This document shows, in pieces, positions 37,136-47,914 of a stretch of 64,000 nucleotides of DNA (position 1 is the stretch's first letter; each line of letters starts with the position of its first letter). The translations under genes and the position numbers were made by a program. A model generated the notes under the pieces. That model was given only the letters and a program-made list of their open reading frames with translations. It did no database searches and was not told the DNA's origin. Source of the stretch: SG8-30 sp963710135 (GTDB lineage Bacteria > Pseudomonadota > Gammaproteobacteria > Steroidobacterales > Steroidobacteraceae); contig CAVPYY010000003.1 in assembly GCA_963710135.1 (NCBI GenBank), positions 868,001 to 932,000 on the forward strand, given 5' to 3'.

Positions 37136-38272
37136 ATGAATGCAATCGCACGGCCGCTCGCCAGAGCCGGCCTCGCGGTGGCCGCGTTGGCGTCTTTCGG
37201 GTTCCTGCAGGAGGCCCACGCCGTGGGTACCGATGCGGCGACCCCGATTTCCAACACGGCGACCGTCAACTACACGGTGGGTACCGTCGCGCAGACGCCC
37301 ATCGAGAGCTCGCCCACTGGCAACACGACGCCTGGCGTCGGTGCGGGCACGGCGACCACGTTCGTGGTCGACAACCGCATCGACTTCACGGTGGCGGAGC
37401 TGTCCGGCGGCAACACCGTGGTCACACCGGGCCAGACCGGCGCGGTCACGGCGTTCACGGTGACCAACACCGGCAACAGCCCGCAGGGCTTTGCGCTGAC
37501 CGCCGCCAATGAGGTCGGCACCACCGTGTTCGGCAACCTCGACAACATCGAGGTCTCCGGGCTGCAGGTGTTCGTCGACGCCAACAACAATGGCACCTAC
37601 GAGCCGGGCACCGACACTGCGACGGTGATCGACACGTTGCCCAACAATGGTCCGGGCAACAGCGTCACGGTGTTCGTGGTCGCGACGATCCCGCTGGCGG
37701 CCAATGGCAGCTTCGCCAATGTCAGCCTGACGGCGCAGGCGGCCGTGCCGGGCACCGATGGCGCGACGCTGGCGACCGAGTCGACGGGCAACGAAGACCC
37801 CAATGCGGTCGACGTCGTCTTCGGCGACGCGGGCGAGAACAACAGCGAGACGGCGTCCGACCAGTACGCGGTGCAGTCGGCCGCGCTGGCGGTTGCCAAG
37901 ACCTCGGCCGTGATCAGCGATCCGTTCAACGGCACGAATCAGCCCCGCGCGATTCCGCTCGCCGTGGTCGAGTACACGGTCAACCTGACCAACAACGGCG
38001 TGGTGGATGCCACGGGCGTGCAGGTCAGCGATCCGCTGCCGGCCAACACGACCTTCGTCGCCGCCGCCTACGGCGCCTCGGCCAACGTGCAGATCACGGT
38101 GGGCGCGGGCGCGCCGACGACGTGTTTCGCCGAAGCCGGGGGCACGGATCTCAACGCCGACGGTTGCGTGATCAACGCCGGTCAGCTGGTGGTCGGCTCG
38201 CCGGCACTGGCGACGGTGGCGACCGGCGCCGCCAACGCGGTGGCCGTGCGCTTCCGGGTGACGATCAACTGA
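37136..38272 (+). CDS. Secreted DUF11-type protein
   Basis: 378 aa; AGAAGGAG lies 7 nt before ATG 37136; signal peptide 1-29 (...LQEAHA). Mature N-terminus VGTDAATPISNTATVNYTVG is the shared motif. Middle domain: FTVTNTGNSPQGFALTA and DANNNGTYEPGTD (Ca2+-like loop). C-terminal domain: VISDPFNGTNQPRAIPLAVVEYTV ... DPLPANTTFVAAAYG ... VRFRVTIN, with two Cys. Intact paralogue of the frameshifted gene at 35522; helps to define the repeated architecture of the locus. Last gene before the giant barrel gene. Confidence 0.82.
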   Translation: MNAIARPLARAGLAVAALASFGFLQEAHAVGTDAATPISNTATVNYTVGTVAQTPIESSPTGNTTPGVGAGTATTFVVDNRIDFTVAELSGGNTVVTPGQTGAVTAFTVTNTGNSPQGFALTAANEVGTTVFGNLDNIEVSGLQVFVDANNNGTYEPGTDTATVIDTLPNNGPGNSVTVFVVATIPLAANGSFANVSLTAQAAVPGTDGATLATESTGNEDPNAVDVVFGDAGENNSETASDQYAVQSAALAVAKTSAVISDPFNGTNQPRAIPLAVVEYTVNLTNNGVVDATGVQVSDPLPANTTFVAAAYGASANVQITVGAGAPTTCFAEAGGTDLNADGCVINAGQLVVGSPALATVATGAANAVAVRFRVTIN

Positions 38273-38372
38273 TCGAAGGGGTGGAATGGACGCGAGCGCG
38301 CTAGCGCCAGGGTCCGCAGGAAGCGGACCCGCCGTCCACCAGCGATCGCAAGGTCGAGTGGTGGCCAGCCAG

Positions 38373-38399
38373 GGCGGGGTGAACGTGGTTCACCCCGCC
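38373..38399 (+). terminator. 12-bp perfect hairpin between the DUF11 genes and the giant gene
   Basis: GGCGGGGTGAAC, loop GTG, GTTCACCCCGCC. It begins 100 bp after the stop at 38272 and has no T tract, so it could partly terminate or stabilise the upstream transcript and set the ratio between the small proteins and the giant protein. Confidence 0.45.
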
Positions 38400-38426
38400 C
38401 TGCCGGCGTTCTTGCCCCGGCCATTC

Positions 38427-41400
38427 GTGCGCCTGCTGTTCGCCATGCTGCTCAGCTGCATGCGCGGTCGCGGCCGGCGCCCAGGCGGTTTCCACGCTGC
38501 CTGGGACCCGAGTGAGCAACGTGGCGACGGTGGGCTACACGCTTGCGCCCGGCACCCCCCGATCGGTGCAGTCCAACGAGGTCAGCGTCGTGGTCGAGCC
38601 GGCGGCGACGCCGGCCACGGTCAAGATCCTGCGGGCGGAGCCGGTGGGCTCCGGCGTGCCGAACACCAGTGGTCCCACCCAATGCCGGGGCCCGGGTGGT
38701 TTCGCGCCGCTGCCGCCCCCGGTGCTGGCGGACGGCCAGGTGATCGATCCCGCGACCCCCGTGCCGCTTGCCGAAGCGCCACTGGTGCACGGCGGCGAGG
38801 CGGTTTTCTTCGAACTCACCGATGGCGACCAGAACCGTGACGGCACGGTCATCGACGCCATCGAGCTGGACATTACCTCCGCGGCGGGCGACCTCGAGCG
38901 CCTGCGCCTGGTGGAGACCGGCCCCAACACCGGCGTGTTCGTCGGCTATATCCAGACCGCGGCGGCCGCCGCCACGCCGGGCGACTGCGTCCTGCAGGTG
39001 CTGCGCGACGCGGACATCCAGTCGAGCTACACGGACCCGCGCAACGCCCAGGACACGGCGAGCGCGACCGCGCTGGTCGATCCGTTCGGGCTCGTGTTCG
39101 ATTCGCGCACCGGGCAGCCGGTCGACGGCGCGCGGGTGCGCCTGGTCGACGCGCTGACCGGCCTGCCGGTGAACGTGCTCGGCGACGACGGCGTCAGCGC
39201 CTACCCGGCCGAAGTCGTCACCGGCGCCGCCGTCACCGATGCCGGTGGCACGGTCTACACCTTCCCGCCGGGCGTGTTCCGCTTTCCGCTGGTGCCGCCC
39301 GGCAACTACCGGCTGGAGATCACGCCCCCCGCCGGCTACGTACATCCGTCGACCGCGACCGCCGACGAGCTGGCGCAGCTGCCGGGTGCGCCCTTCCGGC
39401 TCGGTCCCGGCTCGTTCGGCAGCGACTTCGCGGTCACCGGCCCCCTCGCGGCGGTCGTCGACGTGCCGCTCGATCCTTCCGGCACCGCACTGTTTCTCAC
39501 CAAGACCGCGAGCGCCGCGGTCGCCGCCGCCGGCGACTTCGTGCAGTACCGGCTGACGCTGGAGAACACCAGCACGGTCGGCGCGTTCACGTCGGTGCAG
39601 ACTCTCGACCGGCTGCCTCCGGGCCTGCGCTACCGGCCCGGCTCGACGCGCATCGACGGCGAGCCGGCCCCGGATCCCGCCATCGACGGCGACGGGCGCA
39701 GCTTGCGCTTCACCACCGGCCTGTTGCCTCCGGGCGCGCGCTTCACGCTGAGCTACGTCACCGAAGTGACCATCGGCGCGCGTGGCGACGAGCTGGTCAA
39801 CGTCGCGCAGTCCACCGCCTTCGGCGGCGTGCAGTCCAACGAGGCCCGCGTCGAGCATCCGGCTGCGGGATGAACTGAATCGCGGCGAGGCGATCCTGAT
39901 GGGCCGGGTCTTCCAGGGCGACTGCGACCAGGTCAAGGACGGCGAGGGCGTCGCCGGTATCCGCGTGTATCTCGAGGACGGCCGCTACGCCGTGACCGAT
40001 GCCGACGGCAAGTATCACTTCGAGGGTCTGAAGCCCGGCTCGCACGTGGTGCAGCTCGACACCATCACCGTGCCGGACTCGATGGAGCCGGTGCTCTGCA
40101 CGGAACGCGTGCGTCACGCCGGCCGCAGCTTCTCGCAGTTCGTCGACCTGCGCGGTGGCGCGCTGTGGCGGGCCGACTTCGTGCTCCGCTATCGCCCGCT
40201 GCCGAACGGCTCGGTCGCGCTCGACCTGGCGACCGCGCCGGCCGCCGATGGCGCGCTCGAGCACACGGTCACGGTGGCGGTGGACGACGTGAGCGTCGCG
40301 AATGCCCAGCTGCTGGTGATGCTGCCGCCCGGACTCGACTACCTGCGTGGCAGCGTCGAGCGCGACGGCAAGCGCCTCGTCGACCCGCCGCTGCGCTCCG
40401 GCGTGATCAAGTTCGAGCTCGGCGCGCTCGCCGCGGGTGCTCGTCCGGTGGTGCGCTTCCGCAGCCGGGCGGCGCGGGGCGTCGAGGGGCAGCTGGCGGT
40501 GAAGGCCATGCTGCAGTTCGATTCGGCCGGGCGCACCGGGCTCGCCACGCAGCCGATCGAGAATGTCGTGGCCCGCCAGGCCGCAAGGCAGGAGGGGGCG
40601 CAGTACACGTTCACGCCGCGTTTCGACGTGCTTGGGGTCGAGCTCGATCCGCGCGACCGTGCCGAGCTCGACCGCATCGTCGGCGAATGGCGCGGCGTGA
40701 CCGATACCCGCATCTCCGTCATCGGGCACGCCGACCGCACGCCCATCGCCGCGCGCAATCGCGATCGCTTCCCGGACAATTACGCACTGTCGCGCGCGCG
40801 TGCGCAGGCCGTGGCTGGCTATCTGGCCCGCGAGCTCGGGCTGCCCGAGTCGGCCATGACGGTCGAGGGGCGCGGCTCCGACGAGCCGGTCGCCGAGGGC
40901 AACGACCCCGCCAGCCTGGCACGCAACCGCCGCGTCGAGATCAGCGTCATCGGCGTTCGAACGGTGCAGGCCGCGACGCTGTCGTTCGTGACCGAGCGCG
41001 CCGCGGCGGAGCCGGTGACCACGGTCGGCGAACGTGCGCCGAACGTCTCGCGCCGCGGCCCGGTCGACACGTCCGAGGCGCGCGCGCCGCGCGCGAGCCT
41101 GGCCGCCGAGGTCGATCTCGCCGCGCTCTCGCCGGGCATCGCCATGCTCTCGCCAGCCGCCGGCGAAGCGCCGCCGATTCCGAGCCTGAAGGTGGCGATC
41201 CAGCACGGCCCGGCCGACGGCGTGACGCTGAGCCTCGAACGGCAAGCCGGTCAGCTCGCTCAACTTCGACGGCACCAACGTCAATGCCGCCGGCACGGTG
41301 GCGCTGAGCCGCTGGCGCGGCGTCGACCTGAAGAACGGCGACAACGAGCTCGTGGCGGTGGTGCGCAATGCCGAGGGCGCCGTCGTTCAGGAGCTGCGCC

Positions 41401-44239
41401 GCACGGTGCACTACGGCGGCGGGGCGGTGCGGGCCGAGCTCGAGACCGCCGCGTCGACGCTGGTGGCGGACGGCCGCACGCGCCCGGTGATCGCGTTGCG
41501 CATGGTCGATGCGTACGGCAAGCCGGCCCGTCGGCGGCACGCTGGGATCCTTCCGCGTCGATCCACCCTATCGCTCCTGGTGGGAGGTCGAGTCGGCCCG
41601 GGACAACCAGGCGCTGGCGATCGGCCCGCGGGAGCCGACCTTCACCGTCGACGACGAGGGCATCGCACGGCTTGAGCTCGAGCCGACCTCGCAGGCGGGC
41701 ATGGCGGTGGTCCGCCTGCGGTTCAACGACCGCCAGGACCAGGAGATCCGCGCCTGGCTCGCGCCCGAGGCGCGCGACTGGATCGTGGTCGGCATCGCCG
41801 AGGGGACCGCCGCGTATCGACACCCTCAGCGACAACATGGAAGCCGCCGCGGCGGCGGGCCTGGAAGACGGATTCGACGACGACGGCCGCGTGGCCTTCT
41901 TCGCCAAGGGCCGCATCAAGGGCGAGTTCCTGCTGACGGTCGCCTACGACTCGGCGCGCGATCGCGAGGAGGCCAGGCGGCGCCTGTTCGGCGTGATCGA
42001 GCCGGACCGCTACTACACCCTGTACGGTGACTCCACGGAGCAGCGCTTCGAGGCGGCCTCGACCGAGAAACTGTTCCTGAAGCTCGAGCGCCGTCAGTTC
42101 GATGCGCTGTTCGGCGACTTCGATACCGGGCTCACGGTCACCGAGCTCGGCCGCTACAGCCGCAGCATGACCGGACTGAAGACGGAGTATGCCGGCGAAC
42201 GTTTCGGCTACAGCGCATTCGCTGCGGATTCGGAGCAGGGCTTCGTGCGCGACGAGCTGCGTGGCGACGGCACGTCGGGCCTGTACCGGCTGTCAGAGAG
42301 CAACATCCTCGCCAACAGCGACAAGCTGCGTATCGAGGTGCGCGACCGCTTCCGCAGCGAGATCGTGGTCGAGTCGCGGTCGCTGACCCGTTTCATCGAC
42401 TACAACATCGACTACGACCGCGGCACGGTCTTCTTCAAGCAGCCGGTGCCGAGCCGCGACGACCAGTTCAATCCCGTCTGGATCGTCGCGGAGTACGAGG
42501 TGCTCGGCGGCGGCGGACAGCGCATGACCGCTGGCGGGCGCGTCGCCGCGCGCCTCGGCGACGGGCGCGCCGAGATCGGTGCCAGCTTCGTGCAGGAAGG
42601 CTCCATCGACGGCCCGACCCGCGTGGGCGGGGCGGATCTTCGCGTCGCGCTGGGCGCGGCCACCGAGCTCAAGGCCGAAGTGGCGCGCAGCGAGTCGGAC
42701 GACCCGGCGCGTGCGGCGGCTGCAACGGCCTATCTCGCCGAGATCGAGCATGTCACCGAGCGGCTCGACGCGCGCGCCTACCTGCGCGAGCAGGAGGCCG
42801 GGTTCGGCGTCGGGCAGCAGTTCTCGACCGAAGGCGGCACGCGCAAGGCCGGCGTGGACGGGCGCTGGCACTTCGGCGAGACGTTCACCGGCATTGCCGA
42901 GCTGTTCATGCTCGAGAACCTGGATACGGGTGCCGAGCGCCGCCACGTCAGTGCCGAACTGCGCCAGGATGCCGACAACCACAGTTTCGGGGTCGGGGTC
43001 AGGCGCGTGGAGGACACCGGCACCCTGGCCGGCGATGTCCGCTCCGACCAGGCCTTCGTGCGCGCCAGTCTCGACCTGTTCGGCGACCGCGTGACCGCCC
43101 GGGCCGGCTCGGATTTCTCGCTGGGTGGCCGCAACGAGAGCGTCGACTATCCGGCACGCTCGACGCTCGGGCTCGACTACCACCTGAGCCCGGGCACCAC
43201 GCTGTTTGCGGAGTACGAGCACGCGGACGGTTCGGAGCTGGCCTCCGACATGACCCGTATGGGGGTCCGGGCGACGCCCTGGAACCGCGCCCAGCTGACT
43301 TCGTCGCTCAACCAGGAATTCACCGAGTTCGGGCCGCGGGTATTCGCCAACGTCGGCCTCACCCAGGGCTGGCAGGTCAACGACCAGCTGGCGCTGGATT
43401 TCGGCGTCGACCAGAGCAACACGCTGCGTGGCGCCAATCTGGCGCCGCTCGACGAGAACGTACCGCTCGCGTCCGGCACGCTGAGCGACGACTTCTTCGC
43501 GGCATTCGTCGGGGCCTTGTATCGCACCGAGTTGTGGACCGCCAACGCGCGGGTCGAGCACCGCAATGCCGATCTCGAGGAGCGCTGGTCGGTCCTGGGC
43601 GGGCTGTATCGTGAGCCGGTCGCGGGCCATGCGTTCTCGGCCGCGGTGCGTTGGCTCGACAGCGACTTCACTGCCACCGGCACCGCGGCGGAAGCGGGTA
43701 TCGACCTGGGCTGGGCGTTCCGGCCGGTTTCCAGCCAGTGGATCGTGCTCAACCGTCTCGAGCTCGAGAACCAGCAACGCGACGACCTGGCGGGCCGGGT
43801 CGAGTCCTCGCGGATCGTCAACAACCTGAACGCCAACTGGCAGCTCGATGCGCGCACCCAGCTGGGTCTGCAGCTGGGCCTGCGCTACGTCACCAGCACC
43901 TTCGATGGGGAACGCTACAATGGCTTCTCCGACCTGTACGGTGTCGACCTGCGGCGCGACCTGACCCGGCGCTTCGACGTCGGCCTGCACGGCACGTGGC
44001 TGCACTCGTGGCGCTCGGGAGTCAGCGATGCGGCGGTGGGCGCCGACGTCGGGGTCACCGTCGCGCGCAATGTCTGGGTGTCGGTGGGCTACAACTTCGC
44101 CGGCTTCGACGACGACGACTTCAGCGAGAGCCGCTACACGGCGCAGGGTCCGTTCATCAAGCTGCGCATCAAGGCGGACCAGGAGACCTTCCGCGACCTG
44201 CTGTCGCTCGGCCGCTTCAGCCGGAACAGAGCTCCGTAA
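38427..44239 (+). pseudogene. Giant DUF11/SdrD-B/OmpA/beta-barrel surface protein (about 1935 codons, at least five frameshifts)
   Basis: Order of parts: signal peptide (MRLLFAMLLS.. AGAQA); shared motif VSTLPGTRVSNVATVGYTL; carboxypeptidase-regulatory/SdrD-B-like segment (VDGARVRLVDALTG, about 39110-39410); DUF11 (TKTASAAVAAAGDFVQYRL, 39500-39850); second SdrD-B-like domain (GVAGIRVYLEDGRYAVTDADGKYHF reduced, 39930-40080); OmpA peptidoglycan-binding domain (VIGHADRTPIAARN ... NRRVEIS, 40640-40960); Ig-like region to about 41800; and a C-terminal barrel of about 800 residues. Frame changes, each fixed by removing one base, lie near 38463, 39858, 41240, 41525 and 41812. Start GTG 38427 fits a signal peptide; alternatives are ATG 38286 (better ribosome site) and GTG 38379. 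Probably anchors and displays the DUF11 proteins encoded upstream (inference). Confidence 0.8.
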
Positions 44240-45071
44240 AGCCTGCATTCTCCCGCGCCCGGAATGACCACAGCGGCGTGGTCGCGAGCGTGAGTGCGCC
44301 GCTCGCGACATCGACGGAATGCGTCCAGGCGTCGATGGATATCCGGTCGCAGCTGCCGCCCGCGCCGCGTTCCAGGCTGGCGATGACGAGCTCGTGCTGC
44401 AGCGCGCCGGACAGGGTCCGGCCGCGTGAGGCGAGCACGGCGTGCCCGAAGTTGTTGTACAGGGTGAACTGCCACAGGTACTCGCTCAGCGCCGCCAGCT
44501 CGGACCCGTTGATGGGCCGCTGGTTCAGCGTGCCGGCGGCGCCGGTTTCTTCGCCCAGCTCGACGCCTTCGCGATCGAGGTAGCTGCAGCGGAATACGCG
44601 CATCCGCAGGTAGCGCGGGTCGTCGCTGCGCACCACGCGGTTGAACTCGTACCAGCGGTCGTTGCCCGCGGTCTCGATCAGGTCCGAGTACGCCGGCGCC
44701 TGTTGTGCCACCTGCTCCGACCAGCCGAGCGCCTGGTTCCAGTCGTCGGTGCAGGCCTCGTGGCGCGCCGCTCCCGCCGGCATGGCCTGCAGATCGGTGT
44801 TCTTGACGTGAAACGTCGCGACCTGGCCGATCCACGGCGGGGCGGGCTCCTGGTAGAACCCCGCCGGCGTGCGCTGGGCGTCGGTGTAGACCAGCCGTGC
44901 AATCTCCAGATCCGTCTGGCTGACTGGACGCGCGGGGGCTTGCGAGGCCGGCGGCGCCGGTGCGGCGCCTGGCGCTGGAGTGCTGGCGCCACCGCCACCG
45001 CAGGCGGCCAGCAGTACGAGCGCGAGGGCCGTGCCGAAGTGGCGTGCGGGGTGTCGGAGCGGGGCAGCCAT
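44217..45071 (-). CDS. Hypothetical lipoprotein
   Basis: 284 aa from ATG 45071 (a GTG at 45101 is also in frame). Lipobox LVLLAAC followed by GGGGAS and a Pro/Ala linker, so an outer- or inner-membrane lipoprotein. The body has AGFYQEPAPPWIG, KNTDLQAMPA, NDRWYEFNRVVRSDDPRYLRM and four Cys that could pair. No family recognised. Its 3' end overlaps the giant gene by 23 nt in convergent orientation. Confidence 0.65.
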   Translation of the reverse strand: MAAPLRHPARHFGTALALVLLAACGGGGASTPAPGAAPAPPASQAPARPVSQTDLEIARLVYTDAQRTPAGFYQEPAPPWIGQVATFHVKNTDLQAMPAGAARHEACTDDWNQALGWSEQVAQQAPAYSDLIETAGNDRWYEFNRVVRSDDPRYLRMRVFRCSYLDREGVELGEETGAAGTLNQRPINGSELAALSEYLWQFTLYNNFGHAVLASRGRTLSGALQHELVIASLERGAGGSCDRISIDAWTHSVDVASGALTLATTPLWSFRARENAGFTELCSG

Positions 45072-45277
45072 ACCGGGCCTTTGCGCCAGGGGATTGTCCA
45101 CTCAGTCGTCTTGCCGACCCGCCGCTTGAGCGTCTGCATCGGCAATCGTGACGGACTTCACCGATTCCTGGCCGCGAGCCACATGGCGGCGATGCGCAGG
45201 GTTGCGCCAAGCCAGCATGGCCGGCCATGCCCGTCGTGGGTATACAGGTGGCCAGCACTTGCTGCGGGAGGCGTGCA

Positions 45278-46879
45278 GTGAGCCATCAGGACCTCGCGGC
45301 GGCCGGGCGACTCGCCGCGGACCTCGCCAGCGCGATCGGCGCCGGCCACGTGCTGACCGGCCGGCGCGAGCGTGAATGCCTGTCGCAGGACATCGCCGGG
45401 GCGGGCGCCGTCGCGGCGGTGGTCGCGCAGCCTGGAAGCGTTGCCGAGCTCTCTCAGGTGGTGGCCATGGCGACGGCGGCGGGTTTTGCTGTGGTGCCGC
45501 GCGGCGGCGGGTCCTCCTATACCTTCGGCTTCGTCCCTGCGGATCCGCAAGCGGTGCTGGTCGACACCCGCCGGCTCGACGCGGTGGTCGACGTCGATGC
45601 GGACAACATGCGGGTCACGGTCGAGGCCGGCTGCACCTGGCAGAAGCTGCTCGAGGCGCTTGAGCCCCGCGGCCTGCGCACGCCGTTCTGGGGGCCGCTG
45701 TCGGGCGCGGTGGCCACGGTGGGTGGCAGTCTCTCGCAGCACGCGATCCTCTGGGGGTCGGCCCGCTACGGGGTGTCCGCGGAGAGCGTGGTCGGGCTCG
45801 ACGTGGTGCTGGCCGACGGCACCGTGATGCGTACCGGCGGCGGTGGCGTCAACCGCGAGGCACCCTTCTTCAGGTACTACGGCCCGGACCTGGCCGGCCT
45901 GTTTCTCGGCGACGCCGGCGCGCTGGGTGTGAAGGCCCGCGCAACCCTGAAGCTGGTCCGCCTGCCCGCGCATACGGGAGTCGCTTCCTTCGCATTCGAC
46001 ACGCATGTGATGGCCTGCGTCGCCATGGCGGATGTGGCGCGCGCCGGCGTCGCCAGCGAGTGCTTCGGCATGGACCCCGTGCTGTCCCGCCAGCGCCTGA
46101 AGCGCGCCAGCATCGCGCAGGGGCTCACTGCCCTGCGGGGCGTCGTCGCGTCAGCGGATGGCGTGGCCGCGGCGCTGCGTGACGTCGCCAGGGTCGCGCT
46201 CGCCGGGCGTGGCTTCCTCGACGAGGTGAATTACTCGGTGCACGTCGGCACCGAATCGGGCGATGCCGCCAGTGTCGAATTCGCGCTGGCGGACGTGCGA
46301 CGCATCGTGGCCGAACGGGGCGGCCGCGAGCTGCCGGACAGCGTGCCCAGGCTGATGCGCGCCATGCGCTACGTCACCATGACCAGCGCCATCGGTCCCG
46401 CGGGCGAACGCTGGTTGCCGGTCCATGCGGTCGTGCCGCTGTCGGACGCCGCGGAGACCTGGACCGCGGTCAAGGCGCTGCTGGCGAGCCGGGCGAGCGA
46501 GTTCGAGCGTCACGGCGTCGAAGTGGGCGTGCTGACCGCCATCGTCGGCAGCGGTGCATTCGTTCTGGAGCCGGTGTTCTACTGGCCCGCGCCGCGAACG
46601 CCCTACTACGAGGGACTGTTCGATGCGGCGACCGCTGCGCGCTTCGAGGACTATCCCCCTAACCCGGCGGGCGAGGCGCTGGTGTTCGAGACGCGCGCAG
46701 GTCTCATTCGGTTGCTGGGGGCGCGCGGGGCCGTGCATCTGCAGATCGGCAGGACCTATCCCTACCGTGAGGGCATGAGCCCGCCCGCCTGGGACCTGCT
46801 GCGGGCCATCAAGCGGCAGGTCGACCCGCGCGGGCTCATGAATCCTGGGGCGCTCGGGCTGGACGGAACGGAGCGCTAG
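45278..46879 (+). CDS. FAD-binding oxidase/dehydrogenase (GlcD/VAO type)
   Basis: 533 aa from GTG 45278, chosen because GGGAGG is 6 nt before it. PCMH-type FAD domain: PGSVAELSQVVAMATAAG, VVPRGGGSSYTFG, LEPRGLRTPFWGPLSGAVATVGG reduced to the P-loop-like region, and SAESVVGLDVVLADG. C-terminal oxidase cap ends QVDPRGLMNPGALG, the family's closing motif. Resembles lactate/glycolate or alkyl-DHAP synthase-like dehydrogenases; substrate unknown. Its stop codon lies in the CTAG target of the neighbouring insertion sequence but remains intact. Confidence 0.87.
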   Translation: MSHQDLAAAGRLAADLASAIGAGHVLTGRRERECLSQDIAGAGAVAAVVAQPGSVAELSQVVAMATAAGFAVVPRGGGSSYTFGFVPADPQAVLVDTRRLDAVVDVDADNMRVTVEAGCTWQKLLEALEPRGLRTPFWGPLSGAVATVGGSLSQHAILWGSARYGVSAESVVGLDVVLADGTVMRTGGGGVNREAPFFRYYGPDLAGLFLGDAGALGVKARATLKLVRLPAHTGVASFAFDTHVMACVAMADVARAGVASECFGMDPVLSRQRLKRASIAQGLTALRGVVASADGVAAALRDVARVALAGRGFLDEVNYSVHVGTESGDAASVEFALADVRRIVAERGGRELPDSVPRLMRAMRYVTMTSAIGPAGERWLPVHAVVPLSDAAETWTAVKALLASRASEFERHGVEVGVLTAIVGSGAFVLEPVFYWPAPRTPYYEGLFDAATAARFEDYPPNPAGEALVFETRAGLIRLLGARGAVHLQIGRTYPYREGMSPPAWDLLRAIKRQVDPRGLMNPGALGLDGTER

Positions 46880-46880
46880 T
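46875..46880. repeat. Left target-site duplication GCTAGT
   Basis: Identical to 47915-47920. It contains the TAG stop of the FAD oxidase (46877-46879). Confidence 0.9.
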
Positions 46881-47914
46881 TGTGATGTTTCAGTAGGTTG
46901 TTCCCTCCCTCCGGCTGGAGGAAGCTGATGTTGCGACACGTCAGTTCCCTAACCGAAGGAAGAGAACAACCATGCACAAGCATGCACGCCTGACCCCGAA
47001 GGGTCGAGAGACGATGCTGGCCCGCCTGCAGGCGGGCCAGCATCAGGCCGACGTTGCCCAGGCCATGGGCGTCTCGCTGACGACGCTGAAGAAGTGGTTG
47101 CGGCGCTACCGGGCCGAGGGCCTGGCCGGGCTGCAGGACCGCTCCAGCCGCCCGCGGCGCAGCCCCAAGGCGCTGCGCGAGCCGTTGCGTCAGCGGATCA
47201 TCGCCCTGCGTCGGCAGCGCCGTACCGGGCGGTTGATCGTGCGCCAACTGGGCGTCTCTGCCGCCAGCGTCTCGCGCGTCCTGCGGCGGGCCGGGCTGTC
47301 GCGCTGGCGCGATCTGCAACCCACCGTGCCGGTTGTGCGCTACCAGCGCGAGCAGCCCGGCGAGCTGATCCACCTGGATGTGAAGAAACTCGGCCGAATC
47401 AACGGCATAGGCCATCGCATCACCGGCGATCGACGCGCCGGGCACCGCACTCGCGGCATCGGCTGGGACTTCGTGCATGTGGCCATCGATGACGCCTCGC
47501 GCCTGGCGGTGGCCCACGTGGCCGCGGATGAGAAGGGCGACACCGCCACGGCGCTACTCCGACGCACCGTGGCGCACTATCGCCAGCGCGGCATCCGCGT
47601 CCAGCGCGTGATGACCGATAACGGCTCGCCTTACCGCTCCAACGCGTTCAAGGCCGCCTGCCGGCAGATGGGCATCCGGCATCTGCGCACCAGGCCCTAC
47701 ACACCGCGCACCAACGGCAAGGCCGAACGCTTCATCCAGACCGCATTGCGCGAGTGGGCCTACGCCAGTGCCTTCCGCAGCTCCGCCCAGCGAACCGACG
47801 CACTACACACCTGGCTCCATCACTACAACTGGCATCGGCCGCACTCGGCACTACAATCACAACCACCCATCAGCGCCCTGCGCCTACGGGGTAACAACCT
47901 GTTGAAGCTCCACA
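46881..47914 (+). mobile_element. IS481-family insertion sequence, complete (1034 bp)
   Basis: Bounded by imperfect terminal inverted repeats beginning TGTG (19 of 25 positions match between 46881-46905 and the complement of 47890-47914), with GCTAGT duplicated on both sides (46875-46880 and 47915-47920). The target fits NCTAGN, the preference known for Bordetella IS481. One transposase gene inside. Ends and frame are intact, suggesting a recent and possibly active copy. Confidence 0.93.

Noticed and set aside
36200..42000. Programmed +1 frameshifting in the DUF11 locus
   Set aside because: No slippery codon plus stop context recurs at the breaks, and unrelated housekeeping-type genes show the same kind of break.
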